Below, piece by piece: positions 33,440-44,667 of a DNA stretch of 64,000 bases. The notes beneath the pieces were generated by a model that was not told where the DNA came from, searched no databases, and was given only the letters and a program-made list of their open reading frames with translations. Positions within the stretch are counted from its first letter, which is position 1. Each line of letters begins with the position of its first letter. This DNA is from Camellia lanceoleosa (taxonomy: Eukaryota; Streptophyta; Magnoliopsida; Ericales; Theaceae), in contig CM045762.1 in NCBI GenBank assembly GCA_025200525.1, forward strand, positions 22,169,374 through 22,233,373, given 5' to 3'. The position numbers were made by a program, and so were the translations under genes.

Positions 33440-35944
33440 ATTCTCTCCCTCCACGCCCACATGGACAATTGACTTCTCACTTGAAGTCCATCCGTCGATG
33501 CTTGCAAACTTCAAGTTTGTCCCTGGTGACACCCTTGGTCATCATGTCAGAAGGATTCTTGTCTGTGTGAATCTTCACTAGCTTCATCAGTTGCTTTTCC
33601 ATCACTTCTCGTATCCAATGATACTGGACATCAATGTGTTTTGTACGTGAATGGTACATGGAATTCTTGCTCAAATCAATTGCACTTTGACTATCACAAT
33701 GTACCTTATACTCTTCTGCTTTGTAGGCCCAATTCTTGGAGAAAGCGCTTTAATCACAACATTTCCTTTCCGGCATCTCTGGCTGACAATGTACTCTGCC
33801 TTTGTTGTAGATAAAACAATACACTTTTGTAGTTTGAATTTGCCATGAAACGGCTCCCTGCAAGGTGAACAAAAATCCTGTTGTAGACTTTCTACCATCA
33901 AGATCACCTGCCATATCAGCATCTGTAAGACCCTCCAAAATTGGCTCAGCTCCCCCGTAACATAAACACATCTTTGAAGTTCCTTTAAGTCTTAGAAGAA
34001 TCTATTTGACTATCTCTCAATGCTCCTTTCTTGGATTGGCGAGGAATCTGCTCACAATGACAACTGCGTGAGCTATATCTGGTCGGGTACACACCATTGC
34101 ATACATCAAACTTCCTATTGCAGAAGAATAGGAGATTGTCTCCATTTCTTTCCTTTCAGAACTGGTCATGGGACACGAATGCTTTGTCATCTTGAAATGG
34201 TTGGCTAGTGGTGTGCTGACTACTTAGCATCTTTCATGTTGAACCTTTCAATCACCCGTTCAACATATTTTTCATGTGATAGCCATATCTTCTTGGCTTT
34301 CCTGTGACGAACAATCTTCATGCCCAAAATCTGTTGTGTTGGGCCTAAATTTTTCATGTCAAAATACTGCGACAAGTCCTTTTTTAACTTGTTGATCATA
34401 GTAGTATCTTGTCCGATGATCAGCATATCATCGACATACATGATGGGATAATGAAGTTTCCATCCGAAAACCGAAAATATACCTTTGGTCTACCACCGTT
34501 CTTGTGTACTCGTGATCCACCATAAATGAATCAAATTTCTTGTACCATTGTCTCGGCGCCTATTTCAGGCCGTAGAGACTCTTCTTCAGTTTGCAGACTA
34601 GATTCTATTTTCCTTTAACTTCAAATCCTACGGTTGCTCCATGTAGATCTCTTCCTCTAACTCACCATGGAGAAAAGCGGTCTTGACATCCATTTGTTCT
34701 ACTTCCAGTTTAAGCGTGCTATCCCGAGCTACTCGAATAGAAGTCATCTTCTGGCCCAGGAGAAGATCTCATCAAAATCAATTCCTTTCTTTTGCCCAAA
34801 GCCTTTGACCACCAAACGAGTTTTATGCTGCAATAGTTTACCATTTCCATCTTTCTTCAACTTATACATCCATTTGTTCTTCAAAGCTCTCCTGTCTTTT
34901 GGAAGTGAAACAAGCTCATAAGTGTGGTTCTTTTGCAAAGAACTCATCTCCTCCTTCATGGCTTGCATCCAATAGTCTTTCTCTGTATAACTCTTGGCTT
35001 CTGAAAAACTCTCGGGCTCCCCTCATCGATGTCAGAATATCTTGAAAGCGGGATATTTGGTTGATATGGCAGCGGCTCTTCCGAGATCTCTGCAGCCGAG
35101 GCTCAATTGCCTCTGTTTGAGGTTACTCCTCCTGCTCAACACCCTTTTCATCCGGGTCTTCATCTCTTTCCTCCTGATCCTCAATTTCTGGCAAAGGATC
35201 CTGCAACTCTGGCACTTCTTGTTGCACATCATCATATCTAGCATTTTGTGATGGCTTGGGAGATGGAAACAAGTTTGGAGTGATGACATCTCTAGACTTT
35301 GCAGATTTCTCAAAATCTGCTACTGTCTGGTCTTCTCAGAACACAACATCTCTGCTCCTGAACATCTTCTTGTTCACTAGGTCCCATACCTTGTGCCCAA
35401 ATGCTGCATCTGAATACCCCACAAATATGCATGGAGTGGACTTGTCATCAAGCTTCTGTCTGTTTTCCTTGGAGATGTGTGCAAAGGCCTTACACCCGAA
35501 GACTCTCAAGTGAGAATATGATACCTTTCTTCTGGACCAAACTTCCTCAGGTATCGCAAAATTCAAAGGCGAAGGCGACTGTTGATGAGGTAGCAATTTG
35601 TCTGGTAACCGGCCGGAATGACTTTAGCAACTTTGCCATTTTGAGCATACATCTGACTCTTTCCATAATAGTGCGATTCATCCTTTCTGCCACACCATTG
35701 TGTTGTGGGGTGCTGGGAACTGTTGTCTCGTACCGGATAACTTTGCTGGCACAGTATACTGCCAAAGCATTGGAAGTGTACTCGCCTCCATTATACGTCT
35801 TGAAGACACTTCAACTTCGATCTCTCTTTCTACCATTGCATGGAACTCCTGAAAGTGTTGAAATGCCTTATTCTTTGTCTTCAGGAAATACACCCACAAC
35901 TTCCTTGATGCATCATCAATGAAAGTATAACATACATTCTGTAT
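33440..35944 (-). pseudogene. Ty1/copia pol remnant (integrase, reverse transcriptase, RNase H)
   Basis: Read from high to low coordinates on the minus strand. Integrase: FIDDASRKLWVYFLKTKN, then STPQHNGVAERMNRTIMERV (35,700) and FGCKAFAHISKENRQKLD. Reverse transcriptase: NHTYELVSLPKDRRALKNKW (34,900), and YVDDMLIIGQD (34,430) with the catalytic DD. RNase H and tail: ADMAGDLDGRKSTTGF (33,900), LSTTKAEYI, ending HTDKNPSDMMTKGV (33,540). Domain order integrase before RT is diagnostic for copia. Many frameshifts. The element is cut in integrase near 35,944; gag, protease and the 5' LTR are missing. Confidence 0.88.
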
Positions 35945-36252
35945 GAGGTTCCTGAACATATTAAAATCGTTTAATCTGAACAGATGGACATTTTTGTATT
36001 GATTGCCATGGCGGATATGAACAGGTGAATACATAGTCTGGTTTTTTAATGGTGGTAGATTTTTACTGTGTTGGCAATACTGAATAGGTAGGCAGTATTG
36101 CTTTGTTTTTGCTGTGTTGGCAGTTTTTGTAGCTTCTGTTAGGGCCTAGGGCATGCCCCTTGTATTAGTGCAACCTCTTGTCTTTTTAATTTATGACTTA
36201 TTCACCTCTCCCTCCTCCCCCTCCCCCCCCCCGGCCAAAAAAAAAAAATGTC
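35945..36252 (+). mobile_element. LINE-like 3' end with poly(A)
   Basis: Non-copia sequence abuts the integrase break and ends TTGTCTTTTTAATTTATGAC, TTATTCACC, a C-rich tract and a 12-base A run. The same word set, inverted, occurs at 40,735-40,765, suggesting a shared LINE 3' tail. Confidence 0.5.
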
Positions 36253-36263
36253 ATTGTCCTCTA

Positions 36264-36466
36264 GTAGTAGTCTATGTTACATGGACTCGGCACTTTGGGG
36301 GCAAAGTACCCATGTCGACACGACACGACACGACACGGGTGCGGGTGTGGGATCTGTGTCGGATTCGCCTCTTCTCTCTCGGACACGGCTAATCAAAAAG
36401 GAAGAAGAAGGTTGAGATACTTACATTGATGTATGGGTTCAAGATCTTGATAGTGTCTCTCGATCT

Positions 36467-36506
<40 letters not shown>

Positions 36507-37253
36507 CGATCTCCTCCTCTCCATTGATATCTCTCTCGATCGTGCTGTGTATATGTGAGAGAAGAGAAGAGAAGAGACAGACCCATCATGTTGTTGTGCA
36601 TATAAGAGAGAAGCGAAGAGGAGAAGGACATATTCATCGTACTGCTGTTGCTGCTTGTTTGTGTCAAAGTTGCTGCTACTTTTGTTTGTATCAAACCCTA
36701 ATGGGCTGGACCAAATAAATAAATAAAAGGCTTGGGCTATTGGCTAGTTAATATTATAAATCCTAATGAACTGGACCCAAGTAAATAAATAGAAAGTTTG
36801 GGCCTTTGGTTTGTATCATAATAATTGATATTATAAACTATAATAATTTGGACTCAAAAAATAAAGAAAAAATTTACACCTATTGGCTGGTTTGTATCAT
36901 AATAAACCTTAATGGGTTGGATCTAAATAAATAAATAAAATATTTTCACCTATTTATAAACTCTATTCTACAATAACATGGGTTATTATATGACTTATCC
37001 ATATGTTTGATTCTATTTATAAAAAAAATTGTTAGGTCAACTTTTTTTAACCCATCTTCATATAATAAATATATTAAAAAAAAAAACTATTTAACTCATT
37101 TTTATATAATAAATATATTTTAAAAATAACTATTTAACGTATCCCCGTACCCATATCCACGTATCCTCAATTTTTAATTTTGAAGTGTCTGACCCCCAGA
37201 TATGCACCTGCACCCAACACCCACACCTGAGCCTGCGTAACATAGGTAGTAGT
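36264..37253. mobile_element. hAT-like element with 8-bp target duplication
   Basis: Termini CTATGTTACATGGACTCGG (36,272) and, inverted from 37,245, CTATGTTACGCAGGCTCAG. GTAGTAGT flanks both ends (36,264-36,271 and 37,246-37,253). Subterminal GGGTGCGGGTG appears on both sides. The interior has a CT microsatellite (36,466-36,502) and three to four diverged ~70-110 bp repeats around AAATAAATAAATAAAA and GGCTGGTTTGTATCAT (36,700-36,950). No transposase seen. Confidence 0.75.
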
Positions 37254-37319
37254 ATACATGAAATGGAGTTGTACACTTGAGAAACTAGACTATTTCCAAT
37301 AAAAAAAATAAAATGAAAG

Positions 37320-38640
37320 GGTGATACAGATTATTTGCATTCTATTTATTAGCTTATTTATCCTCTTATGAAGTTTCAAATGCCTTACTTTTCTCAAAAA
37401 GTCCATATCAACTGGGAATTAATTTGATTTTAGTGCCAATTTGGTTTAGACTATTCTACTGATCATGACTGATAGTTCATACTCAACCATTTTGGACCAC
37501 TAATTGATAGGAATCTATATAACTTTTCCAAAAGAATGGCATGCTCTCGAATTGGATAGTCTTTGAGAGGGATGACTTGATATGTGTTTGAAACTTCTTC
37601 GGTGTTAATGAGAATAGCTTTGTCATGCTCCATCAGAAAAGAACATATCAAGCCATATGGGGTGGCCCAACCCTTTAGCAGGCTGGATGCAAAATTTTAA
37701 AAATGAGACATTTTATATTTAAATATTAATTTTTATTATTTTAGTTTCATCAAAAATTAATTTTTGTTAGTTTTTGTGATGCAAAATTACCAATTAAGCT
37801 TTTGTAATCAAGTTTCTAAACATATCATTTTCAAGGATAAATCGCAAATACACTTAATCTTTCTTGTGATATAATTAACCATAGGTAGGACTTTATAAAT
37901 TTTATAATACTTTTTTCTATAGAAGCAATTGTTATGCGTATTGTTAATAATAAGCAATACATGCATTTGAAAAAGAATCTAGATTTTTTAAAATATAATT
38001 CAGTATGTCAATTGGTGTATTTTCCTTTCCTCATGTTTGTGTGAATTCTTTTAAAACTTTTAATTTGAAAAATAAATCTAAACCGTCAATTTTTAAAAAA
38101 TCATCAAAACTTTCAAAATGAGGACAATTTGTTTTTCAAACTACCATCTAGTGATTTTAATTTTTTTTAAAATTAAAAAAAAATAAAAGGATAATTAAAG
38201 CTTGTCACAAATAAAAAAACTTGGGATTTACAAACGAAGCATTAAAAATATGAATTTTGTTAATGATTTTCCTAAAAACACTTGTTAAGAAGTTTGAAAT
38301 GGTTATGCCTTATTTATAAAAGTGCATCAAATAAAATGCACTACCGTTTTAAATTTTTTTAACAAACTATTTTAGGACACTCATTCACAAGACTCAACAA
38401 ATATATAATTATTATATGGGCATTACACAAAATGAGGACTTCCCCTAACTGGGGGCCGAAAGCAACAGCGTTAATCGCCGTGCACTTGTGCTGCCACTGC
38501 AAGCCATTTACCCAATCAACAACGAACTAAATAATGAACTTTGTAATCCAATGAATTTTGAAACGTGCATTTAGAATTTAGAAAACTATGCTTTTATAAA
38601 TAACGACCTAATGAGGGGGAAAACAAGAACTTTATACTAG
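37320..38640. repeat. Duplicated intergenic block, part X, copy 2
   Basis: Matches 2,965-3,790 in the same orientation (CCAATTTGGTTTAGACTATT at 37,435; CATGCTCCATCAGAAA at 37,624; TTTAGAAAACTATGCTTTTA at 38,577). Interrupted by an insertion at 37,657-38,499. Confidence 0.75.
37649..38507. mobile_element. Probable hAT-type insertion with 8-bp target duplication
   Basis: CAAGCCAT occurs at 37,649-37,656 and 38,500-38,507. The enclosed ~843 bp is absent from the other copy of block X, which has a single CAGGTCAT there. The right end inverted reads CAGTGGCAGCACAAG, close to the CAGTGGCGG start of many plant hAT elements; the left end is more worn. No coding region. Confidence 0.65.
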
Positions 38641-38789
38641 ATTAAATAGTAAGATGGACAAAAGAAAATAATGTTTACAAACTTGCTAAAATAAGAGAAA
38701 GGAAAACAAAAACTTTCAATCTTGTTAAGTGTATTATAAGAAAGGATTCGAAAGAGTTAGTGAAGGATGAGGAGATTAAGAAAAGTTGA

Positions 38790-39470
38790 AAAAATTATTT
38801 TGAGTAATTGTACTGATTTTCAAAAATTATGCAGCTGTAGACTCATGTTCTGCGGCCACCAGCTGTGAGTGTGATATCTACTGTGGAAATTCTCCCACAA
38901 CGAGTAAGCATTAACCAGTCTACATCAGAGGCCAAGCTATAATGCCCACATTTATTGTAAGCTTCTTTAGCTTTTGTCTCGTTTTCTTTGAATTCTATAA
39001 TTTTATCAATGTGTTGTGTTGTGTGTTTTACAACAATTCTGGTGATGGGTTTCTTTTTTTTTTTTTTTTTTTTGTGCAATTGGTTGTTAGTTTGTTACAA
39101 AGCAGTGGAGTAACAGATCAGAAGGAACTCAAGAGATGGAATATGTTACTAGAGTTAAAATTGGAATTTTAAAATTCTTAATAGCTGACATCATCCCTAT
39201 GTATTTGTTAACCTAACAGTTGATTAACAGATAAAGAAAATTGTAATGCGACGAAAAAATATAAGGAGGGGCATGTAATTTTCAGAACATAAAAAACCAA
39301 TTTATTAGCTAGAAACCTCAAGGGAAATTTAGTGGAATTTACACTATCCATAATAGACTTCTAATACTAATCTTTCTTTGTCTCTCTTATTTTTATGGTG
39401 AAGGGAAAATAATTGGCCCACTATATTACTAACCAGCCACATAGAAGGAGAAAGAATTCGGGGAAATAGA
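38790..39470. repeat. Duplicated intergenic block, part Y, copy 2
   Basis: Matches 1,080-1,980 in the same orientation (GTTCTGCGGCCACC, CAAGCTATAATGCC, AACCTAACAGTTGATT, ATGGTGAAGGGAAAATAA). A 20-base T run at 39,053-39,073 is specific to this copy. Confidence 0.75.
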
Positions 39471-40008
39471 GCCAAATCATGCTCATGAATAATTAGAAAA
39501 TATTTTCTGGAAATTGAAAAGTTTGTCAATTGAGGGACTTCCAATTCAAAATTGTGAAACTTGTCAAAATTATGAAAATTGTGTGAGATATTTTATTTGT
39601 TCTAATTTTCAATTGACTATCGCAAACTAAGAAATTCTAAAATGAAAATTTTCTTAATTTCATAGAAGTGAAATTTATAAAATTTAATTCAGAAATTTTT
39701 TGTTTTCTAAAATTCAGAAATTTGAATAAAGTTTCACAATTTCATTCCAAATTTTCCTTTTCAAGATGAAATTTCTCAATTATTAGGATGAAATTTACGA
39801 TTTTTTGGTAAGAATTTCTCATTTTCATTTATCAAATTTCCTAAGTTTGTATAAAATTTCCATGTTTCTAAAATCATAGAGAAAATTTTCAGCTTGATCT
39901 TTTTGCAAGATCTTTTTGCGAAAATATCAATTGGATGAAATTTCACAGTTTCATCCCAAAATTTATATGATAAAATTTACTATTTTTGGATTAAATTTTT
40001 TTTTTTGG
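39471..40008. repeat. Cryptically simple AT-rich tract (GAAATTT words)
   Basis: Dense in AAATTTC, GAAATTT and AATTTTC words on both strands without a fixed period. No element ends found. Confidence 0.6.
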
Positions 40009-40323
40009 TGTTATTTACATGAAGACTCCTTAAAATATTGAGAAATATCATTTTGACCTCTACACTATAAAAATGTATAAATGGACTCACTATTGAGAAG
40101 TATCACTTCGTTCTATAAACTATAAAAACGTACAAATTGGACCCCCTAACTGAAGGGGTCAAAGTGAAACACACAGAGTTTAGAAAGTTCATTTGTACGC
40201 TTTTATAGTTTAAGGAGCAAAGTGATACTTCTCACTAGCTTAGGGGTTACATTTGCATTTTTTTTAATTTAAGGGGTCAAAGTAATATTTCTCAATAGTT
40301 TAGGGGACCTCTATGTAAATAAT
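40009..40323. mobile_element. Fold-back element, ~315 bp
   Basis: TGTTATTTACATGAAGACTC (40,009) is mirrored by CCTCTATGTAAATAATA at the right end. Inner words TTGAGAAATATCATTTTGAC / GTCAAAGTAATATTTCTCAA also mirror. Centre near 40,160. Each arm holds two related modules, as in the 12.8-kb fold-back. Confidence 0.75.
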
Positions 40324-40699
40324 ATATATATATATTTTTAATTTTTTATAATTTCCCCAAATTCAAATAAAACAAACTACTTATCAAGCAATGAACAAAA
40401 ACAGTGAGTCAGTCCGAGTCAAGATTAGTGGTTTGGTTTGGTCCAATGCCATGGCCCATTACTCTAATTTTCTTGCCCATTTTCCATGGTAAGTTGTTGT
40501 GTCATTGTATGAAATGAATCCTCACCGCTCCTTTTTGTTTTTGTGCTTGCTTCATATGTTAATTGTTTACGACCAAAAAAAAAAAAAAAAAATTATTGAA
40601 CAAAAATTGAAGTTCTTAAAAAAAAATTAAACTAGTTGCACCACAGTATTACTTGATTAATATTATTTTAGCATGTTTAATTACAAAATTGGGTAAAGA

Positions 40700-41250
40700 G
40701 CTTCAGTTATATATATATATATATATATATTTTGGATGAATAAGTCATAAATTAAAAAAGACAAATAAATACAAACTACAAGAGGCATACCTCAAGAGCT
40801 AACCAACTATACAAGATACAGATAACAACAAACTAAAGCAACAAGAAGACAAAAAACATGTTCAAACACCACATGAACAAGAAGAGTGAATGAGGGGCAA
40901 GACCAGGGCCAACACAAAACTACCCCAAAGGAAATGCCAAGAGATAGTTGGACCACAAATCAGATCCCAAAACAAACTCAAAAGAAAACCAACACAAAAA
41001 GGCCATGTACAAAGCCAAAACAGGACCTGGGACTACAAAATAACCAATAGAGCCTATCATAAATAAGCTAGTATATTAAAATTTCAGATTGTAGAACAAA
41101 CAACATAGCAGCAGCAGCACCTAGGATAGTAGGAGGCCACAACATAGCAGCAGTCCACACCATAGCAGCAGGCCACAACTCCAAAAACAGTAGAAAAAAC
41201 AGTAGCAGCTACACCTAGAAGCTAACATTCAACAAATTGGGACAATATCT
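40700..41250 (-). mobile_element. LINE-derived 3' end (minus strand)
   Basis: Read on the minus strand it runs through GCTGCTGCTATG words and CTCTTGAGGTATGCCTCTTG to TTGTCTTTTTTAATTTATGA and TTATTCATCC, then an (AT)n tail at 40,708-40,731. This matches the 35,945-36,252 tail. No zf-RVT or RT domain readable, so only the 3' untranslated part is likely present. Confidence 0.45.
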
Positions 41251-42188
41251 ACCAAACTGGGCTACTTGCTCAAGGCCATCATTCAGACAAATGATCCTAA
41301 AAGAGCCAAGCAATCACCAAATCAGTATGACAATTCAACAATAGTTAACTGCAAAAGCTCACATGATACTGCTAGCCTTCACTTAACACTCAAGAACACT
41401 CAAACACTACACACATCAGTTAACTGTAATGTATGAGACACAACACAAAAACTATTCAACAATATATGCCTCAATCACTCAACCCACAAAGAATAACTCC
41501 CCTAAGATAGACCAGTTGAGTACCTGCACCAAAAATAATTAGAAAATTATTGGTTCTCACCACACTCAACCCACAATAGCATATAAAACCCTCCTCACAC
41601 ACAGCCCTAATATAGGAACTCACCATCACTCAACCCAACTTCCCTACACAATGAGGGCCAGCTAAAAACTTGCACAACAAACTGTGAGATAAAGATTAAT
41701 TTGTTGCAGGCACTCGACCCACAAACTCACAATCTCACTCAATCATTTACGGAGAACCTCACACACACTCAACTCATATCCCTAATAAAGAACCAGCACT
41801 CCAACCAAAGAGACATGCAATTAACACCTAGTCAAAAACAACAGTTTTATATTGAATTAATCCTTCTAACTTTTTTCCTTTTTTATTCATTTATAGATAA
41901 ATACTTTTTATAGGAATTTTAATCAAATAAACAATCCAATCTACAAGTTAAAATGCAATAATCAATTCAAATTTTAGAGATTTTAATTTTCGTTGTGAAG
42001 TTAATGAATAATTGAAGAAAAATAGAATGCTTCAAAATCTGAAGAACTTTAGAGAGAACCTAAGAAAGTTCAATTTTACAATAATGAATTGGGTTGACAA
42101 GAAGTTTAGTAAAGTGAAATTAATTATTTTAGGCCTTTCACTAATAAAAACAACCTTCTTGTTGGGTTTTGAGCAATACTCATTACCT
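41251..42188. other. Unassigned spacer
   Basis: Words CACTCAACCCACAA and CTCACACACA recur between 41,470 and 41,770, perhaps old untranslated LINE sequence; no gene recognised. Confidence 0.35.
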
Positions 42189-42374
42189 CGAATTCACCTT
42201 GCCTTGAATGGCTCAATTTACATTTGCGGTCTTCGGCGATCATCCGAATTAGGTCGTCCAGGCAAAAAGGCTAATAGTTGCAATCGACAAAGGTAACAAC
42301 CGCGATGTCGGCCTTTTTGGATTTGATCGGATGATCGATGAACAAAAATTGAGCCATTAACCAAGGTGAATTCG
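42189..42374. repeat. Hairpin, ~90-bp arms
   Basis: CGAATTCACCTTG at 42,189 mirrors CAAGGTGAATTCG ending 42,374, and AATGGCTCAATTT mirrors AAATTGAGCCATT. The central arms diverge around CGATCATCCGA / TCGGATGATCG. A further hairpin follows at 42,600-42,735, where TTCGGACTTTCA pairs with TGAAAGTCCGAA. Confidence 0.75.
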
Positions 42375-43327
42375 AAGATTACACTTGATATTAAATATTG
42401 TTTAGTTGGGTGTTGATATGCTAACATTAAAATCATTGGGAGCCTCTATGGGGATTTTATTTACACTAAAAAAATCATTAAGTATTTTAAATTTTTTAGT
42501 ACATTCTGTTAAATTATTTAAAATTTTATGTTACTCTTAATACATCCTAGAATTTTTCTTAAATTACTTTTTAAGGTACACCCAAATAAGAACAAAATCA
42601 CCATGTTCGGATATACAGTGTCGAAGAATATTGTTTGGTTCGGACTTTCATATCCAAACATGTTGACTTTGTTGGGTAGTGTACTGCTGAACAAAGTGAA
42701 TTTGTTCAAATCTGAAAGTCCGAACAATAGTGGCATTAAATAGGCTGAATATTTGTTTTTACAAAAAAAAAAAAAAATTGTACCTTAATATTTATGTGAA
42801 TACTTACCTCCTTTTTGATGGGTGTTAGTAAAATTTTTGTTAGGCTAATATTGACAAAGACTTAACTAAAATCTCACCAAACAACACAGTGATCAAGCAA
42901 TTGTGTTGAGGTTCTATGCTTTAAAAGTTCAAGGACTTCTTTGGAGTAAAATAATGACAATACAAATAAGAAAGAGAGAAGAAGAAGATGATGATGTAAA
43001 TAATTGAATGAACAATCAAATTACAAGTGAAGTACATTAAGACTACTCCTATCTAAGTTAAACTACTCCTATGTAAATTAGATCTACTCCTAAGATAGAA
43101 AAGAAATAGAAATCAAGTCATGTATTGATTTGTTGGTCCTTTACAATAGAGCCATTAATTGCAATTTATAGAAAAAATGAAGGAAAAAATTTCTATTAAC
43201 CACCACCTAAATAACTATTTTTAACTTCATAAATCTTCCATCTTCTTTTTTACAATACCATCGTTTTCCATCCCTTGAATTTTCAAAACTTGTCTTAACT
43301 TCTCTTTAACCTCTAAGATTTTCCTAC

Positions 43328-43393
43328 ATAATAATAATAATAATAATAAGAATAATAATAATAATAATAATAATAACAATAATAATAATAATA
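43328..43393. repeat. (AAT)n microsatellite
   Basis: AAT run with single interruptions (AAG, AAC), inside the LTR; the partner LTR has AAT followed by GAA at the same place. Confidence 0.95.
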
Positions 43394-43398
43394 AGTAT

Positions 43399-44041
43399 TA
43401 GAAAATTGGGTGAATTACATTAATAGCCCCTATAGTTTGGGGCTTGTGTCACTTTAGTCCCTGACTTTTCAGTTGTGACACATTTGACCCTAAATTTTGA
43501 ATCTTATTCCAAATAAGGACAATTGAAAATATCAATAGATTTTTGAAGGGTAAAATCATCAATTTGATAAAATATAAACTAATTTGACAAAAATAAATGT
43601 CAAAAAAATATTTTTGAATTTTTAAAAATTATTTCTACCAATTAAAGATAAAATTATATAAAATTGATAAATCTTTTAGACATTTATTTATTTTTTTCAC
43701 CAAATTAATTTTCATTATGTGTTTGGATGATGATCATGTAAACTTAATCATGTAATTTTTATTAATTTTGATCAATTTTACATAATTTTATCTTTAGTGG
43801 ATAGATATAATATCAAAAAAATTTAAAATATTTTTTTGACATTTATTTTTGTCAAATTAGTTTATATTTTATTAAATTGACGATTTTGCCCTTGAAATTA
43901 AACAATGGTATCTTCAATTGTCTTTATTTGGAACAAGGTTCAAAATTCAGAGTTAAATGTGTCACAATTGAAAAGTCATAGACTAAAGTAACACAAATCC
44001 CAAACTATAGAGACTGTTAGTATAATTTGCCCTAGAAAATT
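43399..44041. mobile_element. Mutator-like fold-back MITE with perfect 9-bp target duplication
   Basis: TAGAAAATT at 43,399-43,407 and 44,033-44,041. Termini GGGTGAATTACATTAATAGC and, inverted, GGGCAAATTATACTAACAGT. Arms of about 290 bp mirror each other through TATAGTTTGGG, TGTGACACATTT, CCAAATAA and TAATTTGACAAAAATAAATG. Centre near 43,720. Inserted into the LTR at 42,823-44,086. Confidence 0.9.
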
Positions 44042-44086
44042 TAAATCTAGTTATAATCGACAGATAATTTATTTGTGGTGCAAACA

Positions 44087-44662
44087 ATACCCCCTAACTC
44101 TTTAAGAATGAGAGCACTCGAATTTTTGAAGGGTTATATTAACATAAATACACAATAGAAACTATGAAATTTACAATCAATTAAGGAGTCATTATTGTTA
44201 TCAATGACTTCCTATTCAACTTCAAGCACATCAGAACTTGTCTTCGTAGTAGGTAGTAGGTTGGCTATGGGCCCTAGTTAGGTACTGGCTTTTTGCTCCT
44301 TACCCTTTTTTTTTGGGGGGTGTCCTCTTTCTGGATGGTTCCTCACCATCCTTATGGTCTGCTAGTAGATAATTTGGTTAATCCCCTGATGCCAATTTAA
44401 TTGGGATCTCTAAATTAATTGTGATGCTTTTTGCACCCTCTTCTTTTATTGATATATGTATTTTGTTCCATTCATGATTATCATCAATAATTTTTTTGCT
44501 GATTCAATATATATATATAATAGAAATAAAATTCAGAATTTCTTTTTGTAAATCACTTCATCAAAATTAATTTTTGAGGTGATCCACAAATCCATTGTGA
44601 TTATTGGATGACATAAATCATAATGTCAATTGACTTTAAAAGATTAATTTTTTTACAAAATT
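44087..44662 (-). other. Interior of the minus-strand LTR element, left part
   Basis: Separated from its other half (50,345-51,224) by the gag-only element. A short minus-strand stretch near 44,310 reads GEEPSRKRTPPKKKGKEQK, a basic tail that could be the C-terminus of the element's protein, but frames are broken. Confidence 0.4.
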
Positions 44663-44667
44663 AACAA

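Larger units (their letters stand above)
42823..44086 (-). mobile_element. 3' LTR of a minus-strand non-autonomous LTR element
   Basis: On the minus strand it begins TGTTTGCACCACAAATAAAT at 44,086 and ends AAAATTTTACTAACA at 42,823. Just upstream (minus) is a polypurine-like tract AGAGTTAGGGGGTAT (44,087-44,101). The part at 42,823-43,398 is closely similar to 51,225-51,815. A MITE sits at 43,408-44,032; without it the LTR is about 630 bp. Confidence 0.7.

Noticed and set aside
36389..36694. Minus-strand frame with RERERE stretch
   Set aside because: Translation of the CT microsatellite inside the hAT-like element.
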